From contig NZ_JAIVAP010000003.1 of NCBI RefSeq assembly GCF_020171945.1, positions 329,412-393,411 on the forward strand: DNA of 64,000 nt, written 5' to 3'. This DNA is from Bacillus infantis. Lineage in GTDB: Bacteria; Bacillota; Bacilli; Bacillales; Cytobacillaceae. Below the pieces are notes generated by a model that did not search any database, was not told the DNA's origin, and was given only the letters and a program-made list of their open reading frames with translations. Both the position numbers and the translations under genes were made by a program. Of this stretch, positions 29,118 to 36,995 are shown piece by piece (the stretch's first letter is position 1; every line of letters begins with the position of its first letter).

Positions 29118-29156
29118 AAAGCATGTTAAATCGTCTATGATTTAGCGTGCTTTTTT
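29118..29156 (+). terminator. Terminator after pepF
   Basis: Interrupted hairpin: AAGCA...TTAAATC pairs with GATTTA...TGCTT around a short loop, followed by seven T residues. Confidence 0.75.
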
Positions 29157-29315
29157 TATTGGTAGGAAGAAATGCTGCCGGTGAAGCATTTTGATGGGCT
29201 GATGCATGCGGGGGACGTGCGACAGTGAAGGTATAAGGTGAGTAAGGCGCTGAATCTGTAGATTTGGCGCTTTATTTGTGGACTGGAGATAGTTTGATCG
29301 GAGGGGGAGGGCGTT

Positions 29316-29436
29316 TATTTGCGAGTTTGTGAGGATATTTGCGGGATTTTTAATATATTTGCGAGTTTTAGGAAATATTTGCGACTTTGCTGAGTTTATT
29401 TGCGGGTTTTCGTTTTTATTTGCGAGCAGGGATGAG
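29316..29436 (+). repeat. Phased tandem array A: six TATTTGCG units at 20-21 bp
   Basis: The core TATTTGCGRSTTT begins at 29316, 29336, 29356, 29376, 29397 and 29417, that is at steps of 20, 20, 20, 21 and 20. The first eight bases are invariant and the remaining bases of each unit vary. A poorer copy, TATTTGTGGA, lies at 29273. The array is not a coding repeat because 20 is not a multiple of three, and no matching inverted copies were seen. It lies in the gap between the pepF terminator and a small minus-strand gene. Confidence 0.9.
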
Positions 29437-29491
29437 AGGGACTGGCGAAGTTGAGCGGACATCTGGCAGGAAGGAAGCTGCTGCAGGACGA

Positions 29492-29611
29492 TATTAGCAA
29501 CTTTTCCTGTTTATTAGCAACTTTCCTGGTTTACTAGCAACTTTCACCATATATTAGCAACTTTTCAATTATATTAGCAACTTCCGCCATATATTAGCAA
29601 CTCTGCAAACC
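29492..29611 (+). repeat. Phased tandem array B: six TATTAGCAACTTT units at exactly 20 bp
   Basis: Units begin at 29492, 29512, 29532, 29552, 29572 and 29592. The core TAYTAGCAACT is almost invariant (one T-to-C change in unit 3), while the last seven or so bases of each unit differ. The core resembles that of array A (TATTWGCRASTTT), and the two arrays are separated by 55 bases of unrelated DNA. Function unknown; two turns of helix per unit would put every core on the same face of the DNA. Confidence 0.92.
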
Positions 29612-29684
29612 TTCACCCCGGCATCCCCTTAAAACCGCTCCAAACTTGCTGGTCACACCTGGACAATCGCCTCCATTTTTCCGC

Positions 29685-29864
29685 TTAAAAACCTTTAAAC
29701 CGCCTCCTTTCATTTATATACAGTACCAGAATTAGAAGGGCCACGAATAAGAGCGGCGAGGTGATGATGAGGGGCAGCATTTTCATGAGGCCCAATATAT
29801 TCAGAATGAAAGCAGCAGTGACTGCCAGGATGATCAAAAATAAGATGGCTTTGCTTTTAAGCAT
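29685..29864 (-). CDS. Small membrane protein, 59 residues
   Basis: Two strongly hydrophobic segments (about residues 6-24 and 31-50) joined by LMKMLP, then a basic tail NERRRFKGF. This looks like a two-helix hairpin with both ends in the cytoplasm. The ATG at 29864 has an excellent AGGAGG ribosome site six bases away; the open frame extends to 29936 without one. It sits alone between repeat arrays B and C on the strand opposite pepF. No family recognised. Confidence 0.65.
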   Translation of the reverse strand: MLKSKAILFLIILAVTAAFILNILGLMKMLPLIITSPLLFVALLILVLYINERRRFKGF

Positions 29865-29921
29865 ACTTAACCTCCTGGTTATGGTTTCAAGGCTTGTATA
29901 TGTATATGCAAAAAGCGGGGG

Positions 29922-30097
29922 ATAATTTCGTACCAAATTTGCGAAGAGATGAGCAAACCCTTGTTTATTCTGCAGCCATTATAACTTCGCGCCAATTATC
30001 TGAAGAAATGAACAATATTTTGTTTTTCTGCACTCATTATGATTTAGTGACAATTCTGTGAAGAGATGAACAATCTCTTGTTTAATCTTCAGCCTGT
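29922..30097 (+). repeat. Tandem array C: three degenerate 58-59 bp units
   Basis: Units at 29922-29980, 29981-30038 and 30039-30097 share GAAGARATGARCAA (starting 29943, 30002 and 30060), TTGTTT and a TCTGCAGCC-like end. They are about two thirds identical by eye. Ten bases similar to a unit start follow at 30098. No gene crosses the array convincingly. The first unit contains TTTGCGA, which recalls array A. Confidence 0.8.
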
Positions 30098-30186
30098 ATG
30101 ATAAGATTTACTTGTGACATAGTTCACAAACAAACAAAAAATCAAACCCCCTTTCTATTATTGAAACATAAAACTCCCATCCTGAA

Positions 30187-30226
30187 ATATAAGAAAAGCC
30201 CTGCAGATGCAGGGCTTTTCTTATAT
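30187..30226 (-). terminator. Terminator after spxH
   Basis: Perfect 18-bp stem (ATATAAGAAAAGCCCTGC and its inverse) with the loop AGAT. It stops the minus-strand yjbI-spxH transcript just past the spxH stop codon. Confidence 0.85.
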
Positions 30227-30230
30227 CCTG

Positions 30231-31109
30231 TTATTCCCCGGAATACCTCCAAAAAGTCCCGTATTTTGCAGGAAGCTGTTCGACCAGCTGCTTTAATTGG
30301 AGTTTTTTCATTTCTTTTTCCACCTGGGAAACCGTCATATTGTAGACAACTGCAATTTCCTTGGTTGCTACCAGCTTAAAGTATTTCAGGAATGCTTCCA
30401 GGGAAGGCGGCTCAGAAGGTTCAGGCTTCATCTGCAGCATTTCTTCAATGATCTGGACATACACCTCATAAGGGTAATATCCTGTGACTTTAATACCTTC
30501 ATCTTCAATATTTTCATTAAAGAATACAAGAGTAGGTATTTCCTGTACATCCATTTCTGAAGTGATTTTCAAGTCGCACTGAAAAGCTTTAGCTGCGCTG
30601 TCTGAGTGGATATCAGCAACAAATTCGACAACATCAAGTCCGACACTCTGTGCACAGGATTTGAGTACATCGAAGTTTGAAACATTCTGCTTTTCAAGGA
30701 AAAGCACCTCCTGCAGCTTCCGCAGAAAGCGGATTCCTGCTTTTCTTCCCTGCAGCTCGGCTGCCTTTATGGCAATGGAGGCCAGGTGCGGGGATGAGAC
30801 CGGGTTTTCAAACCAGAGATTGCCATCGCATGACATCCCTGAACGGCTTGCGGTTTTTTCCCAATAGTCCGCGAGGCTTTCCAGCTTCTGCTTCCTTCCC
30901 ATGTTAAGGGAGGCAAGCCTGCCGCTAAGGACATGCTTAAAGGAAAAATAGCTTCCATATTCAATCATCAGTTTCTTAATAATCGGCTCCAGCGCCCAGC
31001 ACTCGGGACAGAGAGGATCGACGAACATGTAAATCTCAATCCGCTTTTTCTCGCTGCCCTGGCAATGAGGAGATGCATACATGAATTGAGATGTTTCTTT
31101 TTCCCTCAC
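30231..31109 (-). CDS. spxH: SpxH (YjbH), ClpXP adaptor for Spx
   Basis: Adaptor that speeds ClpXP degradation of Spx. 292 residues with a DsbA-like thioredoxin fold: redox-type motif DPLCPECW at about residues 31-38 and a cis-Pro loop region at QEIPTLVFF (about 190). A Cys/His-containing N-terminus (SPHCQGSE) may bind zinc, as shown for B. subtilis YjbH. The C-terminal 70 residues are helical. Its ATG overlaps the stop of yjbI by four bases, so the two are translationally coupled, as in B. subtilis. Confidence 0.93.
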   Translation of the reverse strand: MREKETSQFMYASPHCQGSEKKRIEIYMFVDPLCPECWALEPIIKKLMIEYGSYFSFKHVLSGRLASLNMGRKQKLESLADYWEKTASRSGMSCDGNLWFENPVSSPHLASIAIKAAELQGRKAGIRFLRKLQEVLFLEKQNVSNFDVLKSCAQSVGLDVVEFVADIHSDSAAKAFQCDLKITSEMDVQEIPTLVFFNENIEDEGIKVTGYYPYEVYVQIIEEMLQMKPEPSEPPSLEAFLKYFKLVATKEIAVVYNMTVSQVEKEMKKLQLKQLVEQLPAKYGTFWRYSGE

Positions 31110-31513
31110 TTGCTCTCACCTTTCATCATATCTTTTTCTGGTGTATTGATCATATGCTGTGCCGTTAATGCGAGCCGGGAGAAGAAATGCTGCCTGAAGT
31201 CGCCTTCCAATCCTGTTTCATCCATAGCCTGTTCCATGCATGACAGCCATGCCTTTGCCCTTGTTTCTGTAATTTGGAAGGGGAGGTGGCGGGCTCTTAG
31301 CATAGGGTGCCCATGTTCGGATGTATATAAAGCAGGTCCTCCAAGATATTGTGTCAGGAACTGCTTTTGCTTTCTGGCCGTTTCAGTTAAATCATCAGGG
31401 AAGATAGGAGCGAGATCAGGGTGCTGTCCAACCAGGCTGTAAAAAACATCAACAAGCCGGTGAAGTTTTTCTTCGCCAATAGCATCGAACGGTACAGTCA
31501 TTTTCTCGGCCAT
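31106..31513 (-). CDS. yjbI: YjbI, group II truncated haemoglobin
   Basis: 135-residue haem protein of the 2-over-2 globin family. The truncated-globin features are present: [16 protein letters not shown] at the start, the tyrosine-containing TQYLGGP, and the proximal histidine of the [10 protein letters not shown] segment (about residue 75). Group II members can bind oxygen or act as peroxidases; the link with SpxH suggests a role in redox or nitrosative stress. RBS AAAAGGAG. It is the first gene of a two-gene operon, with a four-base overlap into spxH. Confidence 0.9.
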   Translation of the reverse strand: MAEKMTVPFDAIGEEKLHRLVDVFYSLVGQHPDLAPIFPDDLTETARKQKQFLTQYLGGPALYTSEHGHPMLRARHLPFQITETRAKAWLSCMEQAMDETGLEGDFRQHFFSRLALTAQHMINTPEKDMMKGESK

Positions 31514-31764
31514 TATAAAAACTCCTTTTCGAGTTTAATGAGTAAGTTTCCAAAAGATTCGTTATAGCAGGAACATAATTTTTCTTTTAATCTTCCTGTG
31601 CTTTCTTTATTTTAACAACGCCCTTTTTATATCTCAAACAAATAGCTTAAGGACAAGCAGAACAAAGGGGCGGCATTCATTACTTTAACCAATATCACGG
31701 AATATTTCCAGCGTGAGCCATTGTCAGATCAATATGAGGGGGAAAAGAGGTGTTTTTCGCAAAA
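31514..31764 (-). other. Intergenic region between cwlQ and yjbI
   Basis: AT-rich sequence with no gene or repeat. A TATAAC on the minus strand roughly 60 bases before yjbI is a possible -10, but no good -35 matches it. Confidence 0.35.
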
Positions 31765-31802
31765 AAAGCCTTTTGCAGAGCCAGGGGCTGCAAAAGGCTT
31801 AC
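31765..31802 (-). terminator. Terminator after cwlQ
   Basis: On the minus strand AAGCCTTTTGCAG / CTGCAAAAGGCTT around an 9-base loop, followed by seven U residues. Confidence 0.8.
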
Positions 31803-31814
31803 TTCAGAATTTCT

Positions 31815-32435
31815 TCAAGAGAAGAAGCTGCCGGTCACTTTTTTTACATAGTTCAAAGTTTCTTTAAAAGGAGGGATGCCTCCGTATTTATCAACATTTC
31901 CTGGGCCAGCATTGTATGCTGCAAGCGCCTTTTCAATGTTTCCGTCATATCTGTCCATCATTTCCCGTAAATATTTGCTGCCGCCCAATATATTGTCACG
32001 GGGATCGAATACATTTTTGACGCCAAGGCCTTTGGCTGTTTCCGGCATAAGCTGCATCAGCCCGGAAGCCCCGGCAGCACTGGAAGCCCCGGGATTAAAG
32101 TTGGATTCCTGCTTGATGACGGAATGGATGAGCTTGGCAGGAAGCTTGTACAGCTCTGCTGCCTCATTGATAATTTCTGAAAAAGGTTCTCCATTTCCGC
32201 CTGAAAGCTTTGTAAAGCTGGCAGGGGGCAGGGCGGCAGCCATTTTTCCAGACAGGAATGTTTCTGCTCCCGCTTCCGCAGCTGCCAGAACTTTGGGTGC
32301 CTCATCTGCTGCCATCATCTCATTCATGATGCTGGTAAAGACACTGCCCAAGCCTGAGTCTGAAGGGGCACTGTTTCCGCCGAAATTCTGGAGGGCCTGG
32401 AGTTCAAGCATCACTTTCAGTTGGTCAATGTTCAT
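31815..32435 (-). CDS. cwlQ: CwlQ (YjbJ), soluble lytic transglycosylase
   Basis: 206-residue peptidoglycan hydrolase with a C-terminal SLT domain (about residues 90-200). The catalytic Glu is in VIKQESNFNPGA, followed by SAAGASGLMQLMPETA and AYNAGPGNVDKYGG, the conserved substrate-groove motifs. The first 90 residues are a Gly/Ala-rich, low-complexity lead. No classical signal peptide is visible, so export would need another route. B. subtilis CwlQ has both muramidase and transglycosylase activity. RBS AAAGGAG; terminator directly after. Confidence 0.88.
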   Translation of the reverse strand: MNIDQLKVMLELQALQNFGGNSAPSDSGLGSVFTSIMNEMMAADEAPKVLAAAEAGAETFLSGKMAAALPPASFTKLSGGNGEPFSEIINEAAELYKLPAKLIHSVIKQESNFNPGASSAAGASGLMQLMPETAKGLGVKNVFDPRDNILGGSKYLREMMDRYDGNIEKALAAYNAGPGNVDKYGGIPPFKETLNYVKKVTGSFFS

Positions 32436-32472
32436 TGCTGGCTCCTTTTATATAACTGCCAAAGCTGTTTAA

Positions 32473-33069
32473 TCATTCAGCAGTGTTCATTTTTAATTTT
32501 TGACGGTAAAACCTCTTAATTTTATTTTCGGTCTTTCTTTCGGGAATGTTTAGATGTTTCAGGAAAAGGATAAATTCCTTCTTTCCTTTTTCGCTGTCAC
32601 TTACCTCATATTCTAATTCATAATCCTCGCAATTTAAATAGGAACTATGGTCGAGAACCATCAGGCCGCCTTTGTAAGCTTTTTCGGCCCGTCTGGTAGA
32701 GAGGGATCCAAAGTATTCGAGTTCGGCAACAGGAATGCGCATGGTTTCCAGCGCTTCTTTTATAAGGCCGTCCGGAATGGCTCCTGCCTGCATGCAGGCA
32801 TCTGCTTCTATATGCGAAAGCTGTATATTTGTCTCGAGCAGGCCTTCATCTGCAGGCTGCTTGAGCGTCATTTCATAGGTCCCGTTTTTCATGCGGATTC
32901 TTAACGCGCTCTTCCTGTCCTTGAGTTTAAAGTCAGGTGTATCAAAATAATGGTTTTCCTGCGTGAAAAAATCTGCCGGTTTAAACTGCAGGAAGGCTGC
33001 CGCCTTCTCAAATTCATGCTGTTCCAGCATGTTTTTAAATTCTATTTCAATGTGCTGTGAATGGCTCAT
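32473..33069 (-). CDS. yjbK: YjbK, CYTH-domain (triphosphate tunnel) protein
   Basis: 198-residue member of the CYTH superfamily, which hydrolyses or transfers triphosphate groups inside an eight-stranded tunnel. The ExExK signature is at residues 8-12 (IEIEFK), with the tunnel strands ALRIRMKNGTYEMTLKQP (about 55-72) and a later Arg/Lys-rich strand. It lies next to the (p)ppGpp synthetase gene relQ but on the other strand; whether it acts on such nucleotides is unknown. RBS AGGGGAGC. Confidence 0.85.
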   Translation of the reverse strand: MSHSQHIEIEFKNMLEQHEFEKAAAFLQFKPADFFTQENHYFDTPDFKLKDRKSALRIRMKNGTYEMTLKQPADEGLLETNIQLSHIEADACMQAGAIPDGLIKEALETMRIPVAELEYFGSLSTRRAEKAYKGGLMVLDHSSYLNCEDYELEYEVSDSEKGKKEFILFLKHLNIPERKTENKIKRFYRQKLKMNTAE

Positions 33070-33155
33070 ATCATTTGTGCTCCCCTGAGTATAGTCAGTT
33101 TTATTATCTCTTTCTTTCAGCCAGACTTCAATCCTTAGGATATGGAAACAACCTG

Positions 33156-33164
33156 TGATAAAAT
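33156..33164 (+). promoter_or_regulatory. Extended -10 promoter before yjbL
   Basis: TGATAAAAT (TG at 33156-33157, TAAAAT at 33159-33164) 28 bases before the yjbL start. No good -35. Confidence 0.4.
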
Positions 33165-33191
33165 AAGGGAGAGTATTGGAGGTTGGAATTC

Positions 33192-33554
33192 ATGAATAAA
33201 AAAATAGACATAATCAAGGCGGCACTGACAGAAAAGAACGAGCTGCTGCTGGAAACAGAACAGGATATTAATGGGCTTAAGGCGAATGGACAAATGCTGG
33301 TCGATTCAGATAATCTGGCATTTGTTTATATTGCGGAAAGCAATGATGAATATACATACATAGTCCTTTCAGAAGGCATATGGGCCTTGATGAGCCAGGC
33401 TCTTGCAGCAGGGGCGGATGCCTATCTGGCAAACGGTCCCGAAAGGCTGCCTCTTCCGCAATTCAGGGAGGAACTCGGCTATCTTATCGAGAATATTAAA
33501 GGCAACAGTAATTATGGAGATGAAATGGTGGCAAAGGTAGAGGCCGCCTTCTGA
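33192..33554 (+). CDS. yjbL: YjbL, uncharacterised protein
   Basis: 120 residues, acidic, cytosolic. The ATG at 33192 lies nine bases after GGAGG; the TTG at 33183 abuts that site. The middle (DNLAFVYIAESNDEYTYIVLSE) suggests a beta-strand pair and the C-terminus an amphipathic helix. No catalytic motif. Position between yjbK and relQ identifies it as YjbL, whose function is not known to me. It probably shares a transcript with relQ, which follows after 79 bases. Confidence 0.75.
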   Translation: MNKKIDIIKAALTEKNELLLETEQDINGLKANGQMLVDSDNLAFVYIAESNDEYTYIVLSEGIWALMSQALAAGADAYLANGPERLPLPQFREELGYLIENIKGNSNYGDEMVAKVEAAF

Positions 33555-33633
33555 CAAGCGCAGTAGCCCCCGGCAAGAGGCTGGTGCACCGCGGCCTTCC
33601 TCCGGAAAATAGAGAAAATGGGATGAGGTGAAG

Positions 33634-34278
33634 ATGCGCATGAAGCATTGGGATCAATTTTTAGCACCTTATAAGCAGGCTGTCGAGGAATTGAAGGTAA
33701 AACTGAAAGGGATGAGGGGCCAGTTCGAACTGGATTCCTCAAATTCCCCGATTGAATTTGTGACAGGCAGGGTAAAGCCGATTGCGAGCATATTGGATAA
33801 AGCCAATCAAAAAGGGATCCCGCTTGATAAGCTGGAAACCGAAATGCAGGATATCGCCGGTTTGAGGATGATGTGCCAGTTTGTGGATGATATAAAACTG
33901 GTTGTTGAAATGCTCCGCCGCAGGAACGATTTCGAGCTGATAGAGGAAAGGGATTATATTTCCCACAAAAAGGCAAGCGGCTACCGTTCCTATCATGTTG
34001 TCATAAGGTATCCTGTCCAAACGATCAATGGCGAGAAAAAAATTCTTGTTGAAATCCAGATCAGGACACTGGCCATGAACTTTTGGGCGACCATAGAACA
34101 CTCATTGAATTATAAATACCGCGGCCAATTCCCGAAGGATATACAGATGAGGCTGAAAAGGGCAGCTGAGGCCGCCTTTCGCCTGGATGAAGAAATGTCC
34201 TTGATCAGGGGAGAAATACAGGATGCACAGGCGTTCTTCACCCGGAAGAAAGAGCATCAGAAGGAAGGCGGAAGCTGA
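33634..34278 (+). CDS. relQ: RelQ (SasB, YjbM), small alarmone synthetase
   Basis: Makes (p)ppGpp/(p)ppApp from ATP and GDP/GTP; 214 residues, no hydrolase or regulatory domain. Synthetase motifs: FVTGRVKPIASILDK (about 38-52), DIAGLRMMCQFVDD (about 70-83), KKASGYRSYHVV (about 110-121) and VEIQIRTLAMNFWATIEH (about 136-153). The ATG at 33634 was preferred because it aligns with the B. subtilis start; the frame opens at a GTG at 33628. The conserved order relQ-nadF-yjbO suggests one operon. Confidence 0.94.
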   Translation: MRMKHWDQFLAPYKQAVEELKVKLKGMRGQFELDSSNSPIEFVTGRVKPIASILDKANQKGIPLDKLETEMQDIAGLRMMCQFVDDIKLVVEMLRRRNDFELIEERDYISHKKASGYRSYHVVIRYPVQTINGEKKILVEIQIRTLAMNFWATIEHSLNYKYRGQFPKDIQMRLKRAAEAAFRLDEEMSLIRGEIQDAQAFFTRKKEHQKEGGS

Positions 34279-34350
34279 CGGCGGCAAGGCTTCTGACCTG
34301 CACCCGGGCAAGGGGCAAACAGCGATTTTGAAAAGGAGAGAAAAAGCATA

Positions 34351-35148
34351 ATGAAATTTGCCATTACGTCTAAAGGCGACTCCAAATCAAATACACTTAT
34401 GCATAAAATGAAAACGTATTTACTGGACTTTGATTTAATATATGATGAGGATCAGCCGGATATTGTTGTATCCATAGGCGGGGATGGCACGCTTCTCTAT
34501 GCTTTCCACCGGTACAGCAGCAGGCTGGAAAAAACGGCTTTTGTCGGAATCCATACAGGACATCTTGGCTTTTATGCTGACTGGGTGCCGGAAGAAATCG
34601 AAAAGCTGGTTATTGCCATTGCCAAAACGCCGTACCAGGTGATTGAATATCCGCTTCTTGAAGTGATCATCCGCTACCAGCATGGAGGAAGGGAAACGAG
34701 ATATCTGGCCTTGAATGAGTCGACAGTCAAGAGCATCGAAGGCACACTGGTGATGGATGTTGAAATCAGGGGACAGCATTTCGAGCGCTTCAGGGGAGAC
34801 GGCCTTTGCCTGTCCACACCTTCAGGAAGTACGGCTTATAATAAAGCGCTTGGAGGGGCGATCCTCCATCCTTCGCTTCCTGCCATCCAGTTTGCGGAAA
34901 TGGCTTCCATCAATAACCGGGTATTCAGGACACTGGGTTCACCTCTTGTTCTGCCGGCCCACCATACTTGCATGCTAAAACCGGTCAATGTACCGGATTT
35001 TCAGATCACAATCGATCATTTGACGCTCCTGCACAAGGATGTAAAGTCGATCCAGTTCAGGGTGGCGGATGAGAAGATCAGGTTTGCCCGTTTCCGTCCA
35101 TTTCCATTCTGGAAAAGGGTCCATGATTCATTTATTACCGACAACTAA
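34351..35148 (+). CDS. nadF: NAD kinase
   Basis: Phosphorylates NAD to NADP. 265 residues with the ATP-grasping GGDGTLL motif at 43-49, the NE(S/D) motif in ALNESTVKS (about 117) and the Gly-rich [16 protein letters not shown] (about 147-162). The ATG follows AAAAGGAGAG. Second of a relQ-nadF-yjbO group. Bacilli have two NAD kinases; this is the one linked to relQ. Confidence 0.96.
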   Translation: MKFAITSKGDSKSNTLMHKMKTYLLDFDLIYDEDQPDIVVSIGGDGTLLYAFHRYSSRLEKTAFVGIHTGHLGFYADWVPEEIEKLVIAIAKTPYQVIEYPLLEVIIRYQHGGRETRYLALNESTVKSIEGTLVMDVEIRGQHFERFRGDGLCLSTPSGSTAYNKALGGAILHPSLPAIQFAEMASINNRVFRTLGSPLVLPAHHTCMLKPVNVPDFQITIDHLTLLHKDVKSIQFRVADEKIRFARFRPFPFWKRVHDSFITDN

Positions 35149-35166
35149 GAAGGGATGAGCCCGTCC

Positions 35167-36054
35167 ATGGATTCGTTCACATTAAATTGGAGAATCGAGA
35201 AGCAGGACAGCGGACAGTCCATAAAAGAGTATCTGAAGCAGCGTGAAATTTCCAAAGCTGCCCTGACTGATATAAAGTTCAGCGGCGGGAAGATCGAAGT
35301 GAATGGCAATGAGGAAAATGTGCGCTATCTGCTAAAGGAGGGGGACTGCCTTTACCTCAGTTTTCCTTCCGAAAAGCCGAGTCCAGGGATGGAAGCAGAA
35401 GACATCCCCCTGGATATTGTGTATGAAGACCCCTATGTACTGGTCGTCAATAAGCCATCCGCTATGAGCACCATCCCCTCAAGAGAGCATCCCCGCGGCA
35501 GTCTTGCGAATGCACTCATCGGCTATTACAGGAAAATCGGTCTTGCGTCGACGGTCCATATTGTCACAAGGCTTGACCGCGATACTTCAGGGCTGGTCCT
35601 GGTTGCCAAGCACCGCCATGTCCATCATTTAATGAGCACACTTCAAAGAGAAGGCAGGGTAAAGAGAACCTATGAAGCCTTTGCAGAAGGGAAGCTATTC
35701 CCGGAGGAAGGGTCCATACAGGCACCGATTGCCCGCAAAAAGGACAGCATCATTGAAAGGGAAGTCAACTTCCTTGATGGCCAGTATGCCTGCACGCATT
35801 ATAAGGTAAAAGGAACCGGGGATTTCACTTATGTGGAGCTGGTGCTTGAAACAGGGAGGACCCACCAGATCAGGGTCCATCTTTCCCATCTCGGCCATCC
35901 CCTGCTTGGGGACGGGCTGTATGGAGGGAATAAAAATCAAATCAGCCGCCAGGCCCTTCATTGCCGGGAGCTCCGTTTTTTTCATCCGTTCCTGGACAGA
36001 CAGCTTTGTTTTTCAGCAGAGCTGCCTGATGATATGAAGAACTTGCTGGAATAG
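35167..36054 (+). CDS. yjbO: YjbO, RluD/RluA-type pseudouridine synthase
   Basis: Isomerises uridine in rRNA or tRNA. From the ATG at 35167 (GGGATGA eight bases upstream) it has 295 residues; the ATG at 35155 abuts its ribosome site. The N-terminal 80 residues are an S4-like RNA-binding part (KEYLKQREISKAAL, GGKIEVNGN). The catalytic domain has the active Asp in VTRLDRDTSGLVLVAK (about 137-142) and the RIHQIRVHLSHLGHPLLGD-type motif, here TGRTHQIRVHLSHLGHPLL. Exact target uridine cannot be told. Confidence 0.88.
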   Translation: MDSFTLNWRIEKQDSGQSIKEYLKQREISKAALTDIKFSGGKIEVNGNEENVRYLLKEGDCLYLSFPSEKPSPGMEAEDIPLDIVYEDPYVLVVNKPSAMSTIPSREHPRGSLANALIGYYRKIGLASTVHIVTRLDRDTSGLVLVAKHRHVHHLMSTLQREGRVKRTYEAFAEGKLFPEEGSIQAPIARKKDSIIEREVNFLDGQYACTHYKVKGTGDFTYVELVLETGRTHQIRVHLSHLGHPLLGDGLYGGNKNQISRQALHCRELRFFHPFLDRQLCFSAELPDDMKNLLE

Positions 36055-36055
36055 A

Positions 36056-36087
36056 AGACAGCCGCCTTTTTTAGGCGGCCTTTTTAC
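36056..36087 (+). terminator. Terminator after yjbO
   Basis: GCCGCC / GGCGGC stem with a 7-base loop, then TTTTT. It lies between the converging yjbO and prpE. Confidence 0.75.
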
Positions 36088-36103
36088 TATTCCAGGCAGA
36101 TAT

Positions 36104-36844
36104 TTAAAGGATGTCCCGGAACTTTTCTGCAGTGAAAGGCATGGAGGAGCCGACAGAAGCCAATTCCATTTCCGGGTATCTTAAGGCCGTAAGCTTATTG
36201 CCAAAAACAGCACCAGTATCAATATTATAGGTAGAATTGATGATGCGGGGTTCCTTCACGGGCGTGTGGCCATAGACAATGACCCTCTCTCCCTTATACT
36301 CCTTTGCCCAGTCTCTTCTTTCAGGAGTGCCGTCCGCGTTGTTTTTTCCGGTAATGTCTCCGTACAAAACAAAGGTTTTCACCTTTGCATTATTTTTCCC
36401 GATATACTCTTCCTTAATCCCGGCATGGGCAATGATGAGCTTTCCGCCGTCAAGCACCTGATAGAGGGGGGCCTTTTCATACAGTTCCATAAATTTTCTT
36501 CTTATTTCCTTTTTATCCTTATGGGGAAGGGCTTCATATTCTGCAGCCGTCGTTTCAAGTCCATGGGTGATCTGCACTTTGTTGCCCAGGAAAAAGCGGT
36601 AAAGCTTATTGCAGTGGTTGCCCGGTGAATAATAGGCTTCCTGCCGCCGGGCTGCAAGCTCCCAGACAACCTCAACCGTTTTCAGCGACTCGGGGCCCCT
36701 GTCTGTCAGATCACCGACAAATGCAAGCTTTCTCCCATCAGGATGTGTGGGGATGCCGGTTTCCCAGGAATAGCCCATTTTCACAGTAAGCTCTTTGAAT
36801 TCTGCAAAGCATCCGTGAATATCCCCAATGATATCAAACTTCAT
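36104..36844 (-). CDS. prpE: PrpE, metallophosphatase (Ap4A hydrolase type)
   Basis: 246 residues from the ATG at 36844 (GGAGGAGGAACAG upstream; the frame opens at 36877). Calcineurin-like metal motifs: GDIHGC (6-11), GDLTDRGP (about 42-49), SPGNHCNK (about 70) and a late GHTPV (about 203). B. subtilis PrpE hydrolyses bis(5'-nucleosyl) tetraphosphate and acts as a protein phosphatase needed for germination through GerA-type receptors. The GNHCNK variant of the usual GNHD/E motif is characteristic of PrpE. Monocistronic. Confidence 0.9.
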   Translation of the reverse strand: MKFDIIGDIHGCFAEFKELTVKMGYSWETGIPTHPDGRKLAFVGDLTDRGPESLKTVEVVWELAARRQEAYYSPGNHCNKLYRFFLGNKVQITHGLETTAAEYEALPHKDKKEIRRKFMELYEKAPLYQVLDGGKLIIAHAGIKEEYIGKNNAKVKTFVLYGDITGKNNADGTPERRDWAKEYKGERVIVYGHTPVKEPRIINSTYNIDTGAVFGNKLTALRYPEMELASVGSSMPFTAEKFRDIL

Positions 36845-36944
36845 TCTGTTCCTCCTCCGCCTATAAGCAGGCTTCACTCAGTATATTTGAAATCCTCAAA
36901 ATATTCCTGTGGGAAGATTTTAATGACGACAAAAAAACAAACAT

Positions 36945-36974
36945 TTGCTAGTATAGTAAAGACTGTTTTAGTAT
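36945..36974 (+). promoter_or_regulatory. Candidate promoter of mgtE
   Basis: TTGCTA (36945-36950), 18 bases, TAGTAT (36969-36974), directly upstream of mgtE. The leader is only about 20 bases, so there is no room for the M-box magnesium riboswitch found before mgtE of B. subtilis. Confidence 0.45.
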
Positions 36975-36995
36975 ACCCGGAAGGAGGGGGAAATC

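Noticed and set aside
29142-29462. 106-codon minus-strand frame over array A
   Set aside because: The repeat unit of 20 bases changes frame at each copy, so the protein has no repeat; there is no ribosome site.
29316-29611. CRISPR array interpretation of arrays A and B
   Set aside because: The units are 20 bp with 7-base spacers, far below CRISPR repeat and spacer sizes, and no cas gene is near.
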